NCBI GenBank assembly: GCA_013361525.1
Contig: JABFXY010000069.1
Coordinates: forward strand, 1 to 64,000
Direction: 5' to 3'
From: Polyangiaceae bacterium
Lineage (GTDB): Bacteria; Myxococcota_A; Polyangia; Polyangiales; Polyangiaceae
DNA length: 64,000 nt
Position numbers and translations under genes: made by a program. Shown one piece after another: positions 7,746 through 16,460 of this stretch. Numbering within the stretch: the first letter of the stretch is position 1; every line of letters starts with the position of its first letter. Under the pieces are notes generated by a model that was not told where the DNA came from, did no database searches, and saw only the letters and a program-made list of their open reading frames with translations.

Positions 7746-8129
7746 ATGGATAGTCAAAAGCCGACCGAAGTGAACCGGCTCACGGTCGTGGAAGAGGGAA
7801 CGGAGTTTCGCGGTGCGGTCGTTTCGAGCTGCGCGGTCATCGTCAAAGGAAAGGTCGCGGGCGAGCTCAGTAGTCCGGCGCTCACCGTCGCTCCCTCGGG
7901 TGCAGTCTCCGGCAAGATCAAAGTCGGGACGCTCGCCTCGCAGGGAGAGATCTCCGGCGAGTTCGATGCCGAGCACGCGCACTTGTCGGGCCGCGTGAGC
8001 GACGGGACGATGGTTCGCGCGCGGACCCTCGACGTGAAGCTCACGTCCGAGAACCTGATGACGGTGACCTTCGGCAACGATACGAAGCTCGAGATCGGCG
8101 AAGAACCGAAGCCCGGCGAACGGCGTTGA
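7746..8129 (+). CDS. Bactofilin-family polymer-forming cytoskeletal protein
   Basis: A 127-residue DUF583/bactofilin protein. A short N-terminal tail is followed by the hallmark strand repeats: TVVEEGTEFRGAVVSSCAVIVKG, KVAGELSSPALTVAPSGAVSG, then KIKVGTLASQGEISGEF. A Glu/Pro/Lys-rich tail ends it. Bactofilins form non-polar filaments without nucleotide and act in cell shape, polarity or chromosome organisation; in Myxococcus several paralogues do this. It follows the pentapeptide gene at 15 nt with GGAAAG upstream, so the pair is surely cotranscribed. Length is at the short end of the family. Which process it serves here cannot be told from sequence. Confidence 0.88.
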   Translation: MDSQKPTEVNRLTVVEEGTEFRGAVVSSCAVIVKGKVAGELSSPALTVAPSGAVSGKIKVGTLASQGEISGEFDAEHAHLSGRVSDGTMVRARTLDVKLTSENLMTVTFGNDTKLEIGEEPKPGERR

Positions 8130-8408
8130 TCGCTGTTTTGCCGGGGCTTCTGGCACCGTTCGACTGTGTCACGATTGCACCGCCGTTTCGGACCTCGCGT
8201 CTCTTCCGAGAGATCCGCCGATCCATGCTGGTGCGTTCAGCCGCAGCGCGATGATTTCTGCCTCAACGTCGCAGGCAAGACTCGGGCCGACGTTTCGTAG
8301 ATCGTGTGGTAGCATCCCTCGTGCCCGCCCACTTCGGGGGCGAGTTGCAATGCAATCCGGACGATAACGATGAGCGGACGAAGAAGAACACCCGAAAAGG
8401 TCTGCCGC

Positions 8409-8450
8409 CGACCGGGATCGAACCCGGCCGACCAAGCCCGTGCATTCGGG
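8409..8450. promoter_or_regulatory. Two adjacent hairpins in the 367-bp leader of rpoN
   Basis: The gap 8130-8496 holds no convincing gene. Within it CGACCGGG (8409-8416) pairs with CCCGGCCG (8423-8430) around a 6-nt loop, and CCCG (8437-8440) pairs with CGGG (8447-8450). Both lie 47-90 nt before the rpoN start. A leader structure or a terminator for the upstream operon are possible. No U-tract follows. The loop resembles a tRNA T arm, but a tRNA does not fold here. Confidence 0.35.
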
Positions 8451-8496
8451 ATCCATTCATGCGGGGTCGTCCCCAGCCAAAAGAGGAGGAGCTTCC

Positions 8497-10020
8497 ATGG
8501 GCATTGAAATGAAGCTCCAGTTCAAGCTGGCGCAGCAGCTGGTGATGACGCCCCAGCTGGTCCAGGCCATTCGGCTATTGCAGCTGTCGCGCATGGAGCT
8601 CGTCGACGAGGTCCGTAAGGAGCTCGACGGCAACCCGGTCCTCGCGGACGAGATCACCGATCCGCGCGCCCGGACGGAGGCGGATCGATCGCTTCCCGCG
8701 ACCAACGCCGCCGAGCCTCCCCCGGAGGAGCGCATCGGCGTGACCGAGCGGGTCGAACGCGAGACGGACATGAACGCTCGCGAGATCGAGAAGCAGGTCA
8801 AGGAGGTCGATTGGGAGCAATTCCTCGAAAATCGACAGCTTCAGACGCCGCTCGGCTCAGGGCGTTCGGGTTTCGAAGAGCTGCCCCCCATCGAGCAGTC
8901 GCTCACCAAGCCGAGCACGCTCCGCGACCATCTGCTCTGGCAGCTTCAGATGAGCGACTTCGTCGAGAACGAGAAGCAGTTCGCGCTGCTCGTCATCGGC
9001 AACCTCGACGAGCGCGGCTACCTCGATCTCGAGGGGGGTGAAGACAGCGAGGGCAACAAGCGCCCCGACCTCACGATCTTGGATCTCGCGCACGAGGCGG
9101 ACCTCAACGAAGAGGACGCCGAAGAGGTCCTCAAGATGATCCAGCGCTTCGACCCCATGGGTGTCGCGGCGCGCGATCTACGCGAGTGTCTGGTCGTTCA
9201 GGCCGAGGTGCTCGGTTACGACGAGACCGAGATGACGATCATTCGAGATCATCTCCACAACGTCGAGCGGCGCAATTTCCAAGCGATCGCCAAGGCGCTG
9301 AAGATCGAGCTCGAAGAGGTCTACGACGCCGTCCAGGAGATCCAAAAGCTCGAGAGCATTCCGGCCCGCAACTTCAGCGAGGTCGACGAAAAGACGATCG
9401 CCATCACGCCCGACGTCTACGTCTTCAAAGACGGGGAGAAGTGGGTCGTCTCCGATAACGACAAGGGTATGCAGCGGCTCTACATCAACGAGCAGCTCGC
9501 CCAGAAAATGCTGAAAGATCCGAAGGCGAAGGAGTTCATCAGCGAGAAGCTGAAGAGCGCGCAATGGCTCATTCGTGCGATCGAGCAGCGCCGCCGGACG
9601 ATCCTCCGCGTCACCGATTGCATCGTCGAGAAGCAGCGCGAGTTCTTGGAGAAGGGCGTCGCTTATCTGAAGCCGATGATCCTTCGTGACGTCGCGGCGG
9701 CGGTCGGTATGCACGAGTCGACGATCTCGCGCGTCACCTCGAACAAATACGTTCACACGCCGCAGGGCCTCTTCGAGCTGAAGTACTTCTTCAACTCGTC
9801 GATCTCCCGCGTGGCGGACGAGGATATCGCCTCGGAGAGCGTCAAGCAGGCCATCAAGAAGATCATCGTCGCCGAGGACAAATCGAACCCGCTCTCCGAT
9901 CAGGCCATCGTGAAGATCCTCGAGGACCAGGACGGCATCAAGATCGCGCGCCGCACGGTCGCGAAGTATCGCGAGATGCTCGGTATCCTGAGCTCGTCGA
10001 AGCGCAAGAAGATGTTCTGA
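8497..10020 (+). CDS. rpoN: RNA polymerase sigma-54 factor
   Basis: A 507-residue protein. Region I is the Gln/Leu-rich activator-binding part (KLQFKLAQQLVMTPQLVQAI), which is classic for sigma-54. An acidic region II follows; the core-binding region (about residues 120-300) and helix-turn-helix come next. The C-terminal RpoN box reads ARRTVAKYRE near nt 9946-9975. It directs RNA polymerase to -24/-12 promoters and depends on AAA+ activators, which myxobacteria use heavily in development. The frame opens at 8440, but the ATG at 8497 has a strong GAGGAGG immediately upstream and begins with conserved region I. Length matches the family (about 480-510). Nothing appears missing. Confidence 0.97.
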   Translation: MGIEMKLQFKLAQQLVMTPQLVQAIRLLQLSRMELVDEVRKELDGNPVLADEITDPRARTEADRSLPATNAAEPPPEERIGVTERVERETDMNAREIEKQVKEVDWEQFLENRQLQTPLGSGRSGFEELPPIEQSLTKPSTLRDHLLWQLQMSDFVENEKQFALLVIGNLDERGYLDLEGGEDSEGNKRPDLTILDLAHEADLNEEDAEEVLKMIQRFDPMGVAARDLRECLVVQAEVLGYDETEMTIIRDHLHNVERRNFQAIAKALKIELEEVYDAVQEIQKLESIPARNFSEVDEKTIAITPDVYVFKDGEKWVVSDNDKGMQRLYINEQLAQKMLKDPKAKEFISEKLKSAQWLIRAIEQRRRTILRVTDCIVEKQREFLEKGVAYLKPMILRDVAAAVGMHESTISRVTSNKYVHTPQGLFELKYFFNSSISRVADEDIASESVKQAIKKIIVAEDKSNPLSDQAIVKILEDQDGIKIARRTVAKYREMLGILSSSKRKKMF

Positions 10021-10043
10021 CCTTGAAGCGACGGTTGAACGTG

Positions 10044-11036
10044 ATGCCGGCGTCGCCGGCGCCGCTGACGGCAGAGCGGCTCTTTCGAGAGCAGTTTCTG
10101 CCGTTTTATCCCCAAGACCCATCGCTCGACGTCATCCGTCGGACGGACGCGAACCCAGGCGGAAACCCGGCCATCGTCCAGGCGATCGAGGAGACGGCTC
10201 GCGTGTTCGCGGCCCTCGCGCCCGAGGCGCTCGCTCGTCCCGACTTGGCGCTCGACGGCTCGGACGCGTCCATCCACCACCTGTCGGCTGCGCTCACGCC
10301 CGAGACTCGTGATCGGTTGTTCGCGTCGCGGCCGGTCGAGGGGCAGCCGTCGCTCTTCGTCCAATTCGTTCTTCACGCCGCGCTCTACGTGGGCGCGTGC
10401 GCGGTCCGTAATCACGGCGGCCGATGGCTCGTGCGAAACCCGCTTTGGGAGACGCGTGTCGCATTGGAATCGAAGGCGGGCACGAGCGAGATCTGTCCCT
10501 TTTCGTTTCTACTGCGAGCGCTGTCCGACGAAGCGGCGGAGCGCCCGGCCGGTGCCACGCTCGCGGATCGGTATCGGGCGCACGTCGAGGTTCCCTTCGA
10601 AGACGCCGACCACTGGCCGATCATTGCGCCGCCGGATCGACGCATTCCCCGGCTTGCCCGCGTCCGCTACGACCTACTCTATCGGCACCTGCAGACGCAT
10701 CTGCCGGAGCTCGACGACTTCGGCGCAGACTTCCCCTCCGCCGAGCGATTCACGGAGCTCGGGTTTCAATGGCTGGAGTTCCTCCTCGTCGGGGAGGGGC
10801 GTGCCCTCGTCATGCACGGCCCGGCCACGACGACGGGTCGCGGCAAACAAGGCGTTCACGTCTTCTGGCTGACGAAGGCGGGCTTCACGAAGGCGCTCTT
10901 CTTCGAGACCGATGCAGGCCGCGAGTCGCACCGGGTGACGCTCGGACGAGCGTCGAATGGCACGGAGACGGTGGTCGTCTCCCGATTCGACGGCGGCCGT
11001 TCGGTGGAGGACGAGATGTTGTGGTGGGGCCGCTAG
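10044..11036 (+). CDS. Conserved protein of unknown function downstream of rpoN
   Basis: About 330 residues from ATG 10044; a TTG at 10023, 3 nt after the rpoN stop, would add 7 basic residues and is possible. The chain is soluble, with no signal peptide or membrane segment. Features seen are HDPSLDVIRRT-like N-terminal helices, a central WLVRNPLWETRVALES and a C-terminal half rich in strands ending VEDEMLWWGR. I do not recognise a family or catalytic motif. Its tight position behind rpoN in the same direction suggests cotranscription. The TAG stop codon lies inside the first copy of the dispersed 140-bp repeat (11033-11174), so the repeat forms the 3' end of this transcript. Confidence 0.6.
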   Translation: MPASPAPLTAERLFREQFLPFYPQDPSLDVIRRTDANPGGNPAIVQAIEETARVFAALAPEALARPDLALDGSDASIHHLSAALTPETRDRLFASRPVEGQPSLFVQFVLHAALYVGACAVRNHGGRWLVRNPLWETRVALESKAGTSEICPFSFLLRALSDEAAERPAGATLADRYRAHVEVPFEDADHWPIIAPPDRRIPRLARVRYDLLYRHLQTHLPELDDFGADFPSAERFTELGFQWLEFLLVGEGRALVMHGPATTTGRGKQGVHVFWLTKAGFTKALFFETDAGRESHRVTLGRASNGTETVVVSRFDGGRSVEDEMLWWGR

Positions 11037-11174
11037 TCCGCCCGAAGGGCGGCCAAGTGACAATGAACGGGCCGTCCAGACTTCGGCGTTCGGCTCGGCG
11101 TTCGGCCCGGCCTTCGCTTGCGCGCGTCAGCGCGGGCCGGGCCGAAAGACGAGCCGACACTCGGGAGAGCCCCT
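11033..11174 (+). repeat. Dispersed 140-bp hairpin repeat, copy A
   Basis: It begins CTAGTCCGCCCGAAGGGCGG and ends near GGGAGAGCCCC. Other copies are at 21091-21230 (inverted) and 43651-43793. The 5' hairpin CCGCCC-GAA-GGGCGG is followed by a long inverted repeat: TCGGCTCG...TTCGGCCCGGCC pairs with GGCCGGGCCGAA...CGAGCCGA around a GC-rich loop. It fills the whole space between the convergent genes 10044-11036 and 11173-13401 and includes both stop codons. It may serve as a terminator or be a MITE/REP-like element. Confidence 0.88.
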
Positions 11175-13401
11175 AGCCGGGCGGCATCCCCGACCACGAA
11201 GTCGGATCGCGGGGACCTGCCGCCGGTTTCACGTCGACGGGTAGACCCGTGAGGTGCGCCATCCCCGACAGCTTCTCCAGGCGGTTTGGGCCGTCCGCCG
11301 CGAGGAGGTTCACGTTCACGCCGCCCGTCTTCGACGCGACGGAGAGACCGGTCGCATGTTGGTGCCCCCAGCCATGCGGCAAAGCGACGGTGCCGGGCAT
11401 GAGGTCTTTGAGGACCTTCACCGGTACGCGTACCGTCGCCGTATCGCTCGAGACGTCCGCAATGGCGCCGTCGGAGAGGCCGAGGCGTTTTGCGTCCTCG
11501 GGGTGGACATAGAGGTAGTTCGTCGAGCGATCACCCTCCACGAACTCGGGCAGGTTGTGCGTCCACGAGTTGTGCGTCGTAATGGCGCGCTTGGTGATCA
11601 GCTTCAGGCGCTTGCGCTCGCGAAGCTCCAGCTCGAAATCGCTCTCGAGCTTGCCGGTTTGCGCAACGATGCGCTCGGGCGCGAGGTGCACTTTGCGATC
11701 GGCGGTCACGATCCGCTCGCCGAGGAACGATTGCGGACGATGCTCTTGTCGCAGCTTGCCGTGGGGGTGATCGATCAAGCTCGAGAACGAGCCTTGACGC
11801 GTGGCGCGCAGGAGCAAGTCGAGAAGAAGCTCTTGTGGCAATCGATGCCTCGGGGCCTTCGACGCTCGGGTATGCCCGAAGCGGAGGGCCTCGAGCCCGT
11901 GCTGTGCGATGCGTGATCCGAAGATCGAGACCCCGGACGCACGGCAGAGATCGAGGTAGATGCTCGCCTCGTCGCGCTGCTCACCGTCCGGCTCGATGAG
12001 CGCCTTGGTCGCCTGCAAATAGGGCTTCGATTGAAGGCCGAGCAAAAGCGGGAAAATGAACGGCAGATCCGCGCGCTCGAACGGCGCGGTGGCCGGGAGA
12101 ATCCAATGCGCGAGGGAGCCCGTCTCGTTCTTGTAGATGTCGAGCGTGACGAGCAGATCGAGCTTCGTGAATGCCTCGCGCAGGCGACCTGCATTGGGCA
12201 TCGTAATGAGCGGGTTGCCGCCGGTGACGAAGAGGGCCCGCACCTGTCGTTCACCGCCGGTGAGGATCTCGTCGGCCAGCAATCCGCCTGGAAGGGCGTC
12301 GTTCACCGCCCGGTATTGGCCGATTCGTGAGGTGTGATTCGATAGCAGAGTGCCCGTCTTCTTGCCGAAGGCGGCAAAGTCCACGAGCCCTTCGCCGACG
12401 AGCGTCCCGCCTTTGCGATCGAGGTTGCCGGACGCCGCATTGATGACCTCCTGCAGCCAATAACAGAGGGAACCATTCTTCCCCATGTTGACGCCGGTCG
12501 ACGAATACAACGCAGCGGAACCCGCAAATGCGTAATCGCGAACCAGTGCGCGCAGCCGGTCCGCCGGGATCCTCGTGACCTCCGCCGTGCGCTCGGGCGT
12601 CCAGGCGCGGGCGATCTCCGCCACGCGATCGAAGCCTGTCGTGAAGCGCCCGAGCCGGTCGCGATCGAGCCGCCGCTCACCGCGTCGATCGAGCTCGCAG
12701 AGCTCGTGCAGAAACGACAGGAAGAAGAAGACGTCGGTATCGGGTCGAATGAAGAGGTGCTCCCCCGTCGCTTTGGCGGTCTCGGTGCGGCGCGGGTCGA
12801 CGACCCAAACCTTGCCGCCGCGCGCGGTGATCTCCCGAAGGTGCTGCGTCGGATTGGGAACTTGCAAAAAGCTCCATTTCGAGACGACCGGGTTCGCGCC
12901 GACGACGACCAGGCATTCGGTGTTGCGGACATCGGGGAACGTGAGCGTGAACGGGAATCCGTACATCTCGCGCGAGACCGCGAACTTGTTCGCGCAGTCC
13001 TGCGTTGCGCTCGAATACATGCTCCGCGAGCCGAGGCCGGTCATGAAGCCCTGCGCGAAGACGGGATGCAGGACCGAGAAGCCGGCTGCCGTTCCGACGT
13101 ACATCGCGATCGCGTCGCCCCCGTGGGTTTGTCGAATCGAGCGCACGCGCGCGCCGATGTCCTCGAACGCCTCCGCCCAGGTCGCGCGCACCCATCGATC
13201 GCCGATGCGCTTCTCCGGATGACGAAGGCGATCCGCCGAGGCGTACATCTTGTGCTGCCGAAGGCCCTTCAAGCACCCGAACCCGCGGGTCGCGACATGC
13301 TCCGGGTCCGGGCGGACGTCGGTGATGCGGTTTTCCTCGACGTCGACCTCGAGCCCGCAGAGCGCTTCGCAGATCCGACAGAAGCTGTGATGCGTCGGCA
13401 T
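11173..13401 (-). CDS. Molybdopterin-dependent oxidoreductase (formate dehydrogenase/DMSO reductase family)
   Basis: A 742-residue cytosolic enzyme. The N-terminus binds a [4Fe-4S] cluster through CRICEALC (residues 8-15) and Cys in RGFGCLKG. TQDCANKF supplies the probable Cys ligand of molybdenum. Central parts show the bis-MGD binding pattern (VVVGANPVVSKW; VWVVDPRRTETAKA; FVTGGNPLITMPNAG). The C-terminal molydop-binding barrel contains YVHPEDAKRLGLSDGAIADV and LPHGWGHQ. It lacks a Tat signal and partner subunit genes, like single-subunit assimilatory nitrate reductase or formate dehydrogenase-like enzymes. The substrate cannot be read from sequence. A DUF1295 gene lies 32 nt upstream in the minus-strand sense and may be cotranscribed. 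Confidence 0.9.
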   Translation of the reverse strand: MPTHHSFCRICEALCGLEVDVEENRITDVRPDPEHVATRGFGCLKGLRQHKMYASADRLRHPEKRIGDRWVRATWAEAFEDIGARVRSIRQTHGGDAIAMYVGTAAGFSVLHPVFAQGFMTGLGSRSMYSSATQDCANKFAVSREMYGFPFTLTFPDVRNTECLVVVGANPVVSKWSFLQVPNPTQHLREITARGGKVWVVDPRRTETAKATGEHLFIRPDTDVFFFLSFLHELCELDRRGERRLDRDRLGRFTTGFDRVAEIARAWTPERTAEVTRIPADRLRALVRDYAFAGSAALYSSTGVNMGKNGSLCYWLQEVINAASGNLDRKGGTLVGEGLVDFAAFGKKTGTLLSNHTSRIGQYRAVNDALPGGLLADEILTGGERQVRALFVTGGNPLITMPNAGRLREAFTKLDLLVTLDIYKNETGSLAHWILPATAPFERADLPFIFPLLLGLQSKPYLQATKALIEPDGEQRDEASIYLDLCRASGVSIFGSRIAQHGLEALRFGHTRASKAPRHRLPQELLLDLLLRATRQGSFSSLIDHPHGKLRQEHRPQSFLGERIVTADRKVHLAPERIVAQTGKLESDFELELRERKRLKLITKRAITTHNSWTHNLPEFVEGDRSTNYLYVHPEDAKRLGLSDGAIADVSSDTATVRVPVKVLKDLMPGTVALPHGWGHQHATGLSVASKTGGVNVNLLAADGPNRLEKLSGMAHLTGLPVDVKPAAGPRDPTSWSGMPPG

Positions 13402-13433
13402 GCCCCTAGTCTGTCAGACCTCGCGGCCTTCTC

Positions 13434-14315
13434 CTACTTCCGAAACCAGGGCACGAAAGCAGACACGTGCTTCTGGTGCTCCGCGTAGTCGGCCCTGCGC
13501 TCGAGCGATCGCTTCTCCGCCGCGGGGATCGAATAGAAGACGAAGAGCGCGACGATGACGACGACGCCTATCGCCGTCCAAGCAGCCGCTTCGGGCGCGG
13601 CGGCGTACCCCATGACCCACAGACCGAGCCAAAAGGTGCACTCGCCGAAATAGTTCGGGTGTCGCGAGTAGTGCCAGAGGCCGACGTCGCAGATGCCGCC
13701 CTTGTTGGCAGGGTCTTCGCGGAACGCGCGCAGTTGCTCGTCTCCCGTTCCTTCGATGAGCGTCCCCGCGAGCGCGATTCCTGCTCCCAGGAGATCGAGC
13801 CAACCGACGGGGCGCTCGCTGATCGTGATGACGAACAGCGGCAGACAGCCGAGGAAGGTGCAAACCGTCGGGAAGAAATGAATGCCCAAAAACGATAGCG
13901 GCCAATAGAAGGCGCCCCATTTGGGCTTGAATTGCAGGTATCGCCAATCTTCTTGGTGAAACCCTTTCCAGCCTCGTATCCAATTGAAGGTGAGGCGGGC
14001 ACCCCATACGAACACGACGAGTAGGGCGAGCCATTTGCGAACCGAGATGCCGGCTTCGCCATTGAGCCCGAATACGAGGTAGGCGGCGATCACCATCGGC
14101 GCGACCGACCAATACGGGTCGTAGACACTCGAGTTCTCGAATGCGCGGCTGAATGCGAAGACGACCGCGGTCGCGACGGTGTCGGCGATTGCGACACGCG
14201 TGATGGGGTGGAGCGATGGAATGAAATGGAGCATCACGCCTGCCGCGAACGTCGCGAGGACGTACGCGGACAGGACGATGAGCTGCGCGCGGATTCGGGA
14301 GCTTCGTTCAGGCAT
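13434..14315 (-). CDS. DUF1295 membrane protein (steroid 5-alpha-reductase-like)
   Basis: A 293-residue polytopic membrane protein with about 7-8 transmembrane helices. DUF1295/PF06966 signatures are clear: YDPYWSVAP, WGARLTFNWIRGWKG, EDWRYLQF and the C-terminal GLWHYSRHPNYFGEC with its conserved Arg-His-Pro-Asn. This superfamily includes 3-oxo-5-alpha-steroid reductases and isoprenylcysteine methyltransferases and acts on lipids in the membrane. The frame opens at 14378, but the ATG at 14315 overlaps the stop of the quinone oxidoreductase (14308) by 8 nt, implying translational coupling. The partner oxidoreductase suggests shared lipid or quinone redox work; the exact substrate is unknown. 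Confidence 0.85.
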   Translation of the reverse strand: MPERSSRIRAQLIVLSAYVLATFAAGVMLHFIPSLHPITRVAIADTVATAVVFAFSRAFENSSVYDPYWSVAPMVIAAYLVFGLNGEAGISVRKWLALLVVFVWGARLTFNWIRGWKGFHQEDWRYLQFKPKWGAFYWPLSFLGIHFFPTVCTFLGCLPLFVITISERPVGWLDLLGAGIALAGTLIEGTGDEQLRAFREDPANKGGICDVGLWHYSRHPNYFGECTFWLGLWVMGYAAAPEAAAWTAIGVVVIVALFVFYSIPAAEKRSLERRADYAEHQKHVSAFVPWFRK

Positions 14316-15303
14316 CTTCGGTGACGCGGAGGAGTACCTTGCCGAAGGTGGCGTTGCTCGCCACGAGCCGGTGGGCATCCCCCGCTTGTGCGAGGGGGAA
14401 GGTCGCTTCGACGACGGGTCGAATCATGCCGCGCGAAAGCCACGGCGCGAGGGTTCGACGAAGCAGATCCGCTGCCTGAATCTTCTCCTCCAGCGGACGT
14501 GATCGAAGGACCGTTCCGATGATGGTCAGGCGCTTCACGAGGATCGCTCCGAGGTCGACGTTCGCCTGCGCTCCAGCGGTCAAACCCACGAGGACGAGCC
14601 GACCTTTGTTGCACATCACCGAGAGCGTCGCCGGCACGTAGCCTCCCCCGACCAGATCGAGGACGACGTCGTAGGTGGCGGCGCGCTCCGCCCCGCGCAG
14701 CGCGTCGGCAAGGCCTTCGACGCGCTCGACGAAGATGCCTTCGTCGAGGCCGAGCTCCTTCGCGCGCACGAGCTTGTCGCGGGTGCGACTGGTTCCCGTG
14801 ACGTGGCAGCCGAGCGCCTTCGCGATCTGGAGCCCGGCGGTGCCGACGCCGCTGCCGATCGCATGGATGAGGACGCGCTCGCCCGGCCGAAGGCCGCCGC
14901 GTAGAACGAGCGCGTCGTACGCCGTGATGTACGCCTCCGGAATCGCCGCCGCCGCCCGCAGATCCATGCCGGACGGTACTTTGGCTGCTTCGCGTTCGTG
15001 GACGACGAGCTGCTCGGCGTATGCGCCGCCGCTCACGATGCCGAACACCTCGTCGCCGACCCGGAGCGACGTGACGCCCGCACCGATCAGGTCGACCTTC
15101 CCCGCGTATTCGAGGCCGGGGACGTCCGGCGGTGCGCCGGGCGGCGCGGGGTAGAGGCCCTTGCGCTGGAGTAAATCGGCGCGGTTCACCCCTGCGAAAG
15201 CGACGCGGACGCGGACGTGCCCCGCCTGCGGCTCGGGATCGCGACGTTCGACGAGCTTGAGGACGCTCTCGTCACCCGGCTTTTCTATCGCAATGGCGCG
15301 CAT
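14308..15303 (-). CDS. NAD(P)H quinone oxidoreductase, zinc-independent MDR family (PIG3 type)
   Basis: A 331-residue medium-chain dehydrogenase/reductase. An N-terminal GroES-like fold has VAFAGVNRADLLQRKGLYPAPPG, the substrate-side signature of quinone reductases. The Rossmann half shows AIGSGVGTAGLQIAK for NADPH and YDVVLDLVGGGYV. The structural-zinc Cys set of alcohol dehydrogenases is absent, as expected for QOR/PIG3. It reduces quinones or activated enones with NADPH. The open frame starts at 15918, but ATG 15303 begins the conserved MRAIAIEKPGDES; the upstream part is antisense to the next gene. The stop overlaps the DUF1295 start. Confidence 0.92.
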   Translation of the reverse strand: MRAIAIEKPGDESVLKLVERRDPEPQAGHVRVRVAFAGVNRADLLQRKGLYPAPPGAPPDVPGLEYAGKVDLIGAGVTSLRVGDEVFGIVSGGAYAEQLVVHEREAAKVPSGMDLRAAAAIPEAYITAYDALVLRGGLRPGERVLIHAIGSGVGTAGLQIAKALGCHVTGTSRTRDKLVRAKELGLDEGIFVERVEGLADALRGAERAATYDVVLDLVGGGYVPATLSVMCNKGRLVLVGLTAGAQANVDLGAILVKRLTIIGTVLRSRPLEEKIQAADLLRRTLAPWLSRGMIRPVVEATFPLAQAGDAHRLVASNATFGKVLLRVTEDA

Positions 15304-15411
15304 GGTCCTGGGGATCGATCGTGCGCCGCGGAAATCTTCCCCGTCAACCCCGCGGGCCCGTGCTGGGCCGAGGTGCTCGGCACGGGCGACAAAAGGATCT
15401 AACGTCGCCTC

Positions 15412-16458
15412 GTGCTTTCGGCCGACGTCCGCTTCGAAGGATTCACGCAGAACGACTGGGGCCGCGTGCTTTCGCTGTTTCGTCCCCGCGCCACCGCCGG
15501 AAACTCGGCAGGTCGATCGCCGGTCGAGCGAGATCCCGAGAGGCCCCGCGGAGGGGTCATCGCCGTTCACGCGGACGGGCGGCTTCGAAAGTTGCTGCAC
15601 ACGCAGGCAGGCCGGCTTCGACTCGACGACGTCGCGCCCGAATGGCCGCTCTCGCCGCGCGATCTCGCCCAGCGTCACCACGCGAGCTGGGCCGCGACGG
15701 TCGAGTCGGGCGCCCTCGAGAACGTGATGGAACGCTTCGGCGCGAAGATTCGCCGGGGCGACGATCTCACCGCGCAGCTTCTGCTCTTCATTGCATTGCT
15801 GCGTGAAGAAATGGCGGCGCGGCGCATTCAGTTTCATCCTCCGCGCCTCGCCGGGATCCCGATGCCGACGGCGACGGTCGTCGAGCGGACCTTGGACGCG
15901 ATTTGCCCGCGCGGCCACTCGATCGTCCTCGGCCTGTTCGACGCCGGCGAGCTATGGACGAGCGCAGCGCTGCGGCGTGGGTTGAGCGGCGGTTTCGATT
16001 GGGTCGTGGGCCCGGACGAAATTCGTCGCGACATGGGCCTGCTCGCGGGCGATTGGCGCCGCGACTATCGGCACCTCGCCCGCGCCGTCGAGCGAAAGGT
16101 CGGCAAGGTCGCGCTCGGCGTGTACGGCGAGACGTCGACGTTCCGAACCCTCGAGGTGGACCCGACACCGGGCGCGTGGGCCAGGGCGGTCGCCATTCGC
16201 GACATCATCCTGTCTCCCGTCCCTGCGGCGCTCGCGATCCCGCTCGGGATCGACGCAGGCCGGGCTGCCGTGTCGACGCTCGCGACGATGGCCGAGCGTG
16301 CCGAGGGGCTCGCGGTGATAAGCCCGTTCATCGGCGTGGTTCGCGGCGCGCTCCACCAAGTTGCGACCGTCGCGGGGGCGCTCGCCCGCGACAAGGACGG
16401 CAGCCTCGAGTTCGATCCGCTCGAGATCTTGCGCCGCCTGCTCGCGCGCGAGCGCTGA
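15412..16458 (+). CDS. Conserved protein of unknown function (348 aa)
   Basis: Divergent from the quinone oxidoreductase with a 108-bp shared promoter gap. The GTG at 15412 starts MLSADVRFEGFTQNDWGRVL. The first third resembles a small strand-rich domain (AVHADGRLRKLLHT). The rest is alpha/beta with hydrophobic strands (GHSIVLGLFDAGELWTS; FDWVVGPDEIRRDMG). No signal peptide is evident. Two weakly hydrophobic stretches near residues 260-310 (AALAIPLGIDAGRAAVSTLA; LAVISPFIGVVRGALHQVAT) are not strong enough for clear membrane spans. I do not recognise a family. Similar proteins appear to be limited to myxobacteria, but this is an impression, not a search result. Confidence 0.6.
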   Translation: MLSADVRFEGFTQNDWGRVLSLFRPRATAGNSAGRSPVERDPERPRGGVIAVHADGRLRKLLHTQAGRLRLDDVAPEWPLSPRDLAQRHHASWAATVESGALENVMERFGAKIRRGDDLTAQLLLFIALLREEMAARRIQFHPPRLAGIPMPTATVVERTLDAICPRGHSIVLGLFDAGELWTSAALRRGLSGGFDWVVGPDEIRRDMGLLAGDWRRDYRHLARAVERKVGKVALGVYGETSTFRTLEVDPTPGAWARAVAIRDIILSPVPAALAIPLGIDAGRAAVSTLATMAERAEGLAVISPFIGVVRGALHQVATVAGALARDKDGSLEFDPLEILRRLLARER

Positions 16459-16460
16459 GC

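Noticed and set aside
8145-8165. TGGCAC-like start of a sigma-54 promoter in the rpoN upstream region
   Set aside because: The required GC at the -12 position, 10 nt further, is absent.
8400-8470. tRNA-like segment on the minus strand with a GGTTCGATCCC T-loop pattern before rpoN
   Set aside because: The T stem only closes around a 6-nt loop, and no matching acceptor stem or anticodon arm could be found. It is kept only as a hairpin.
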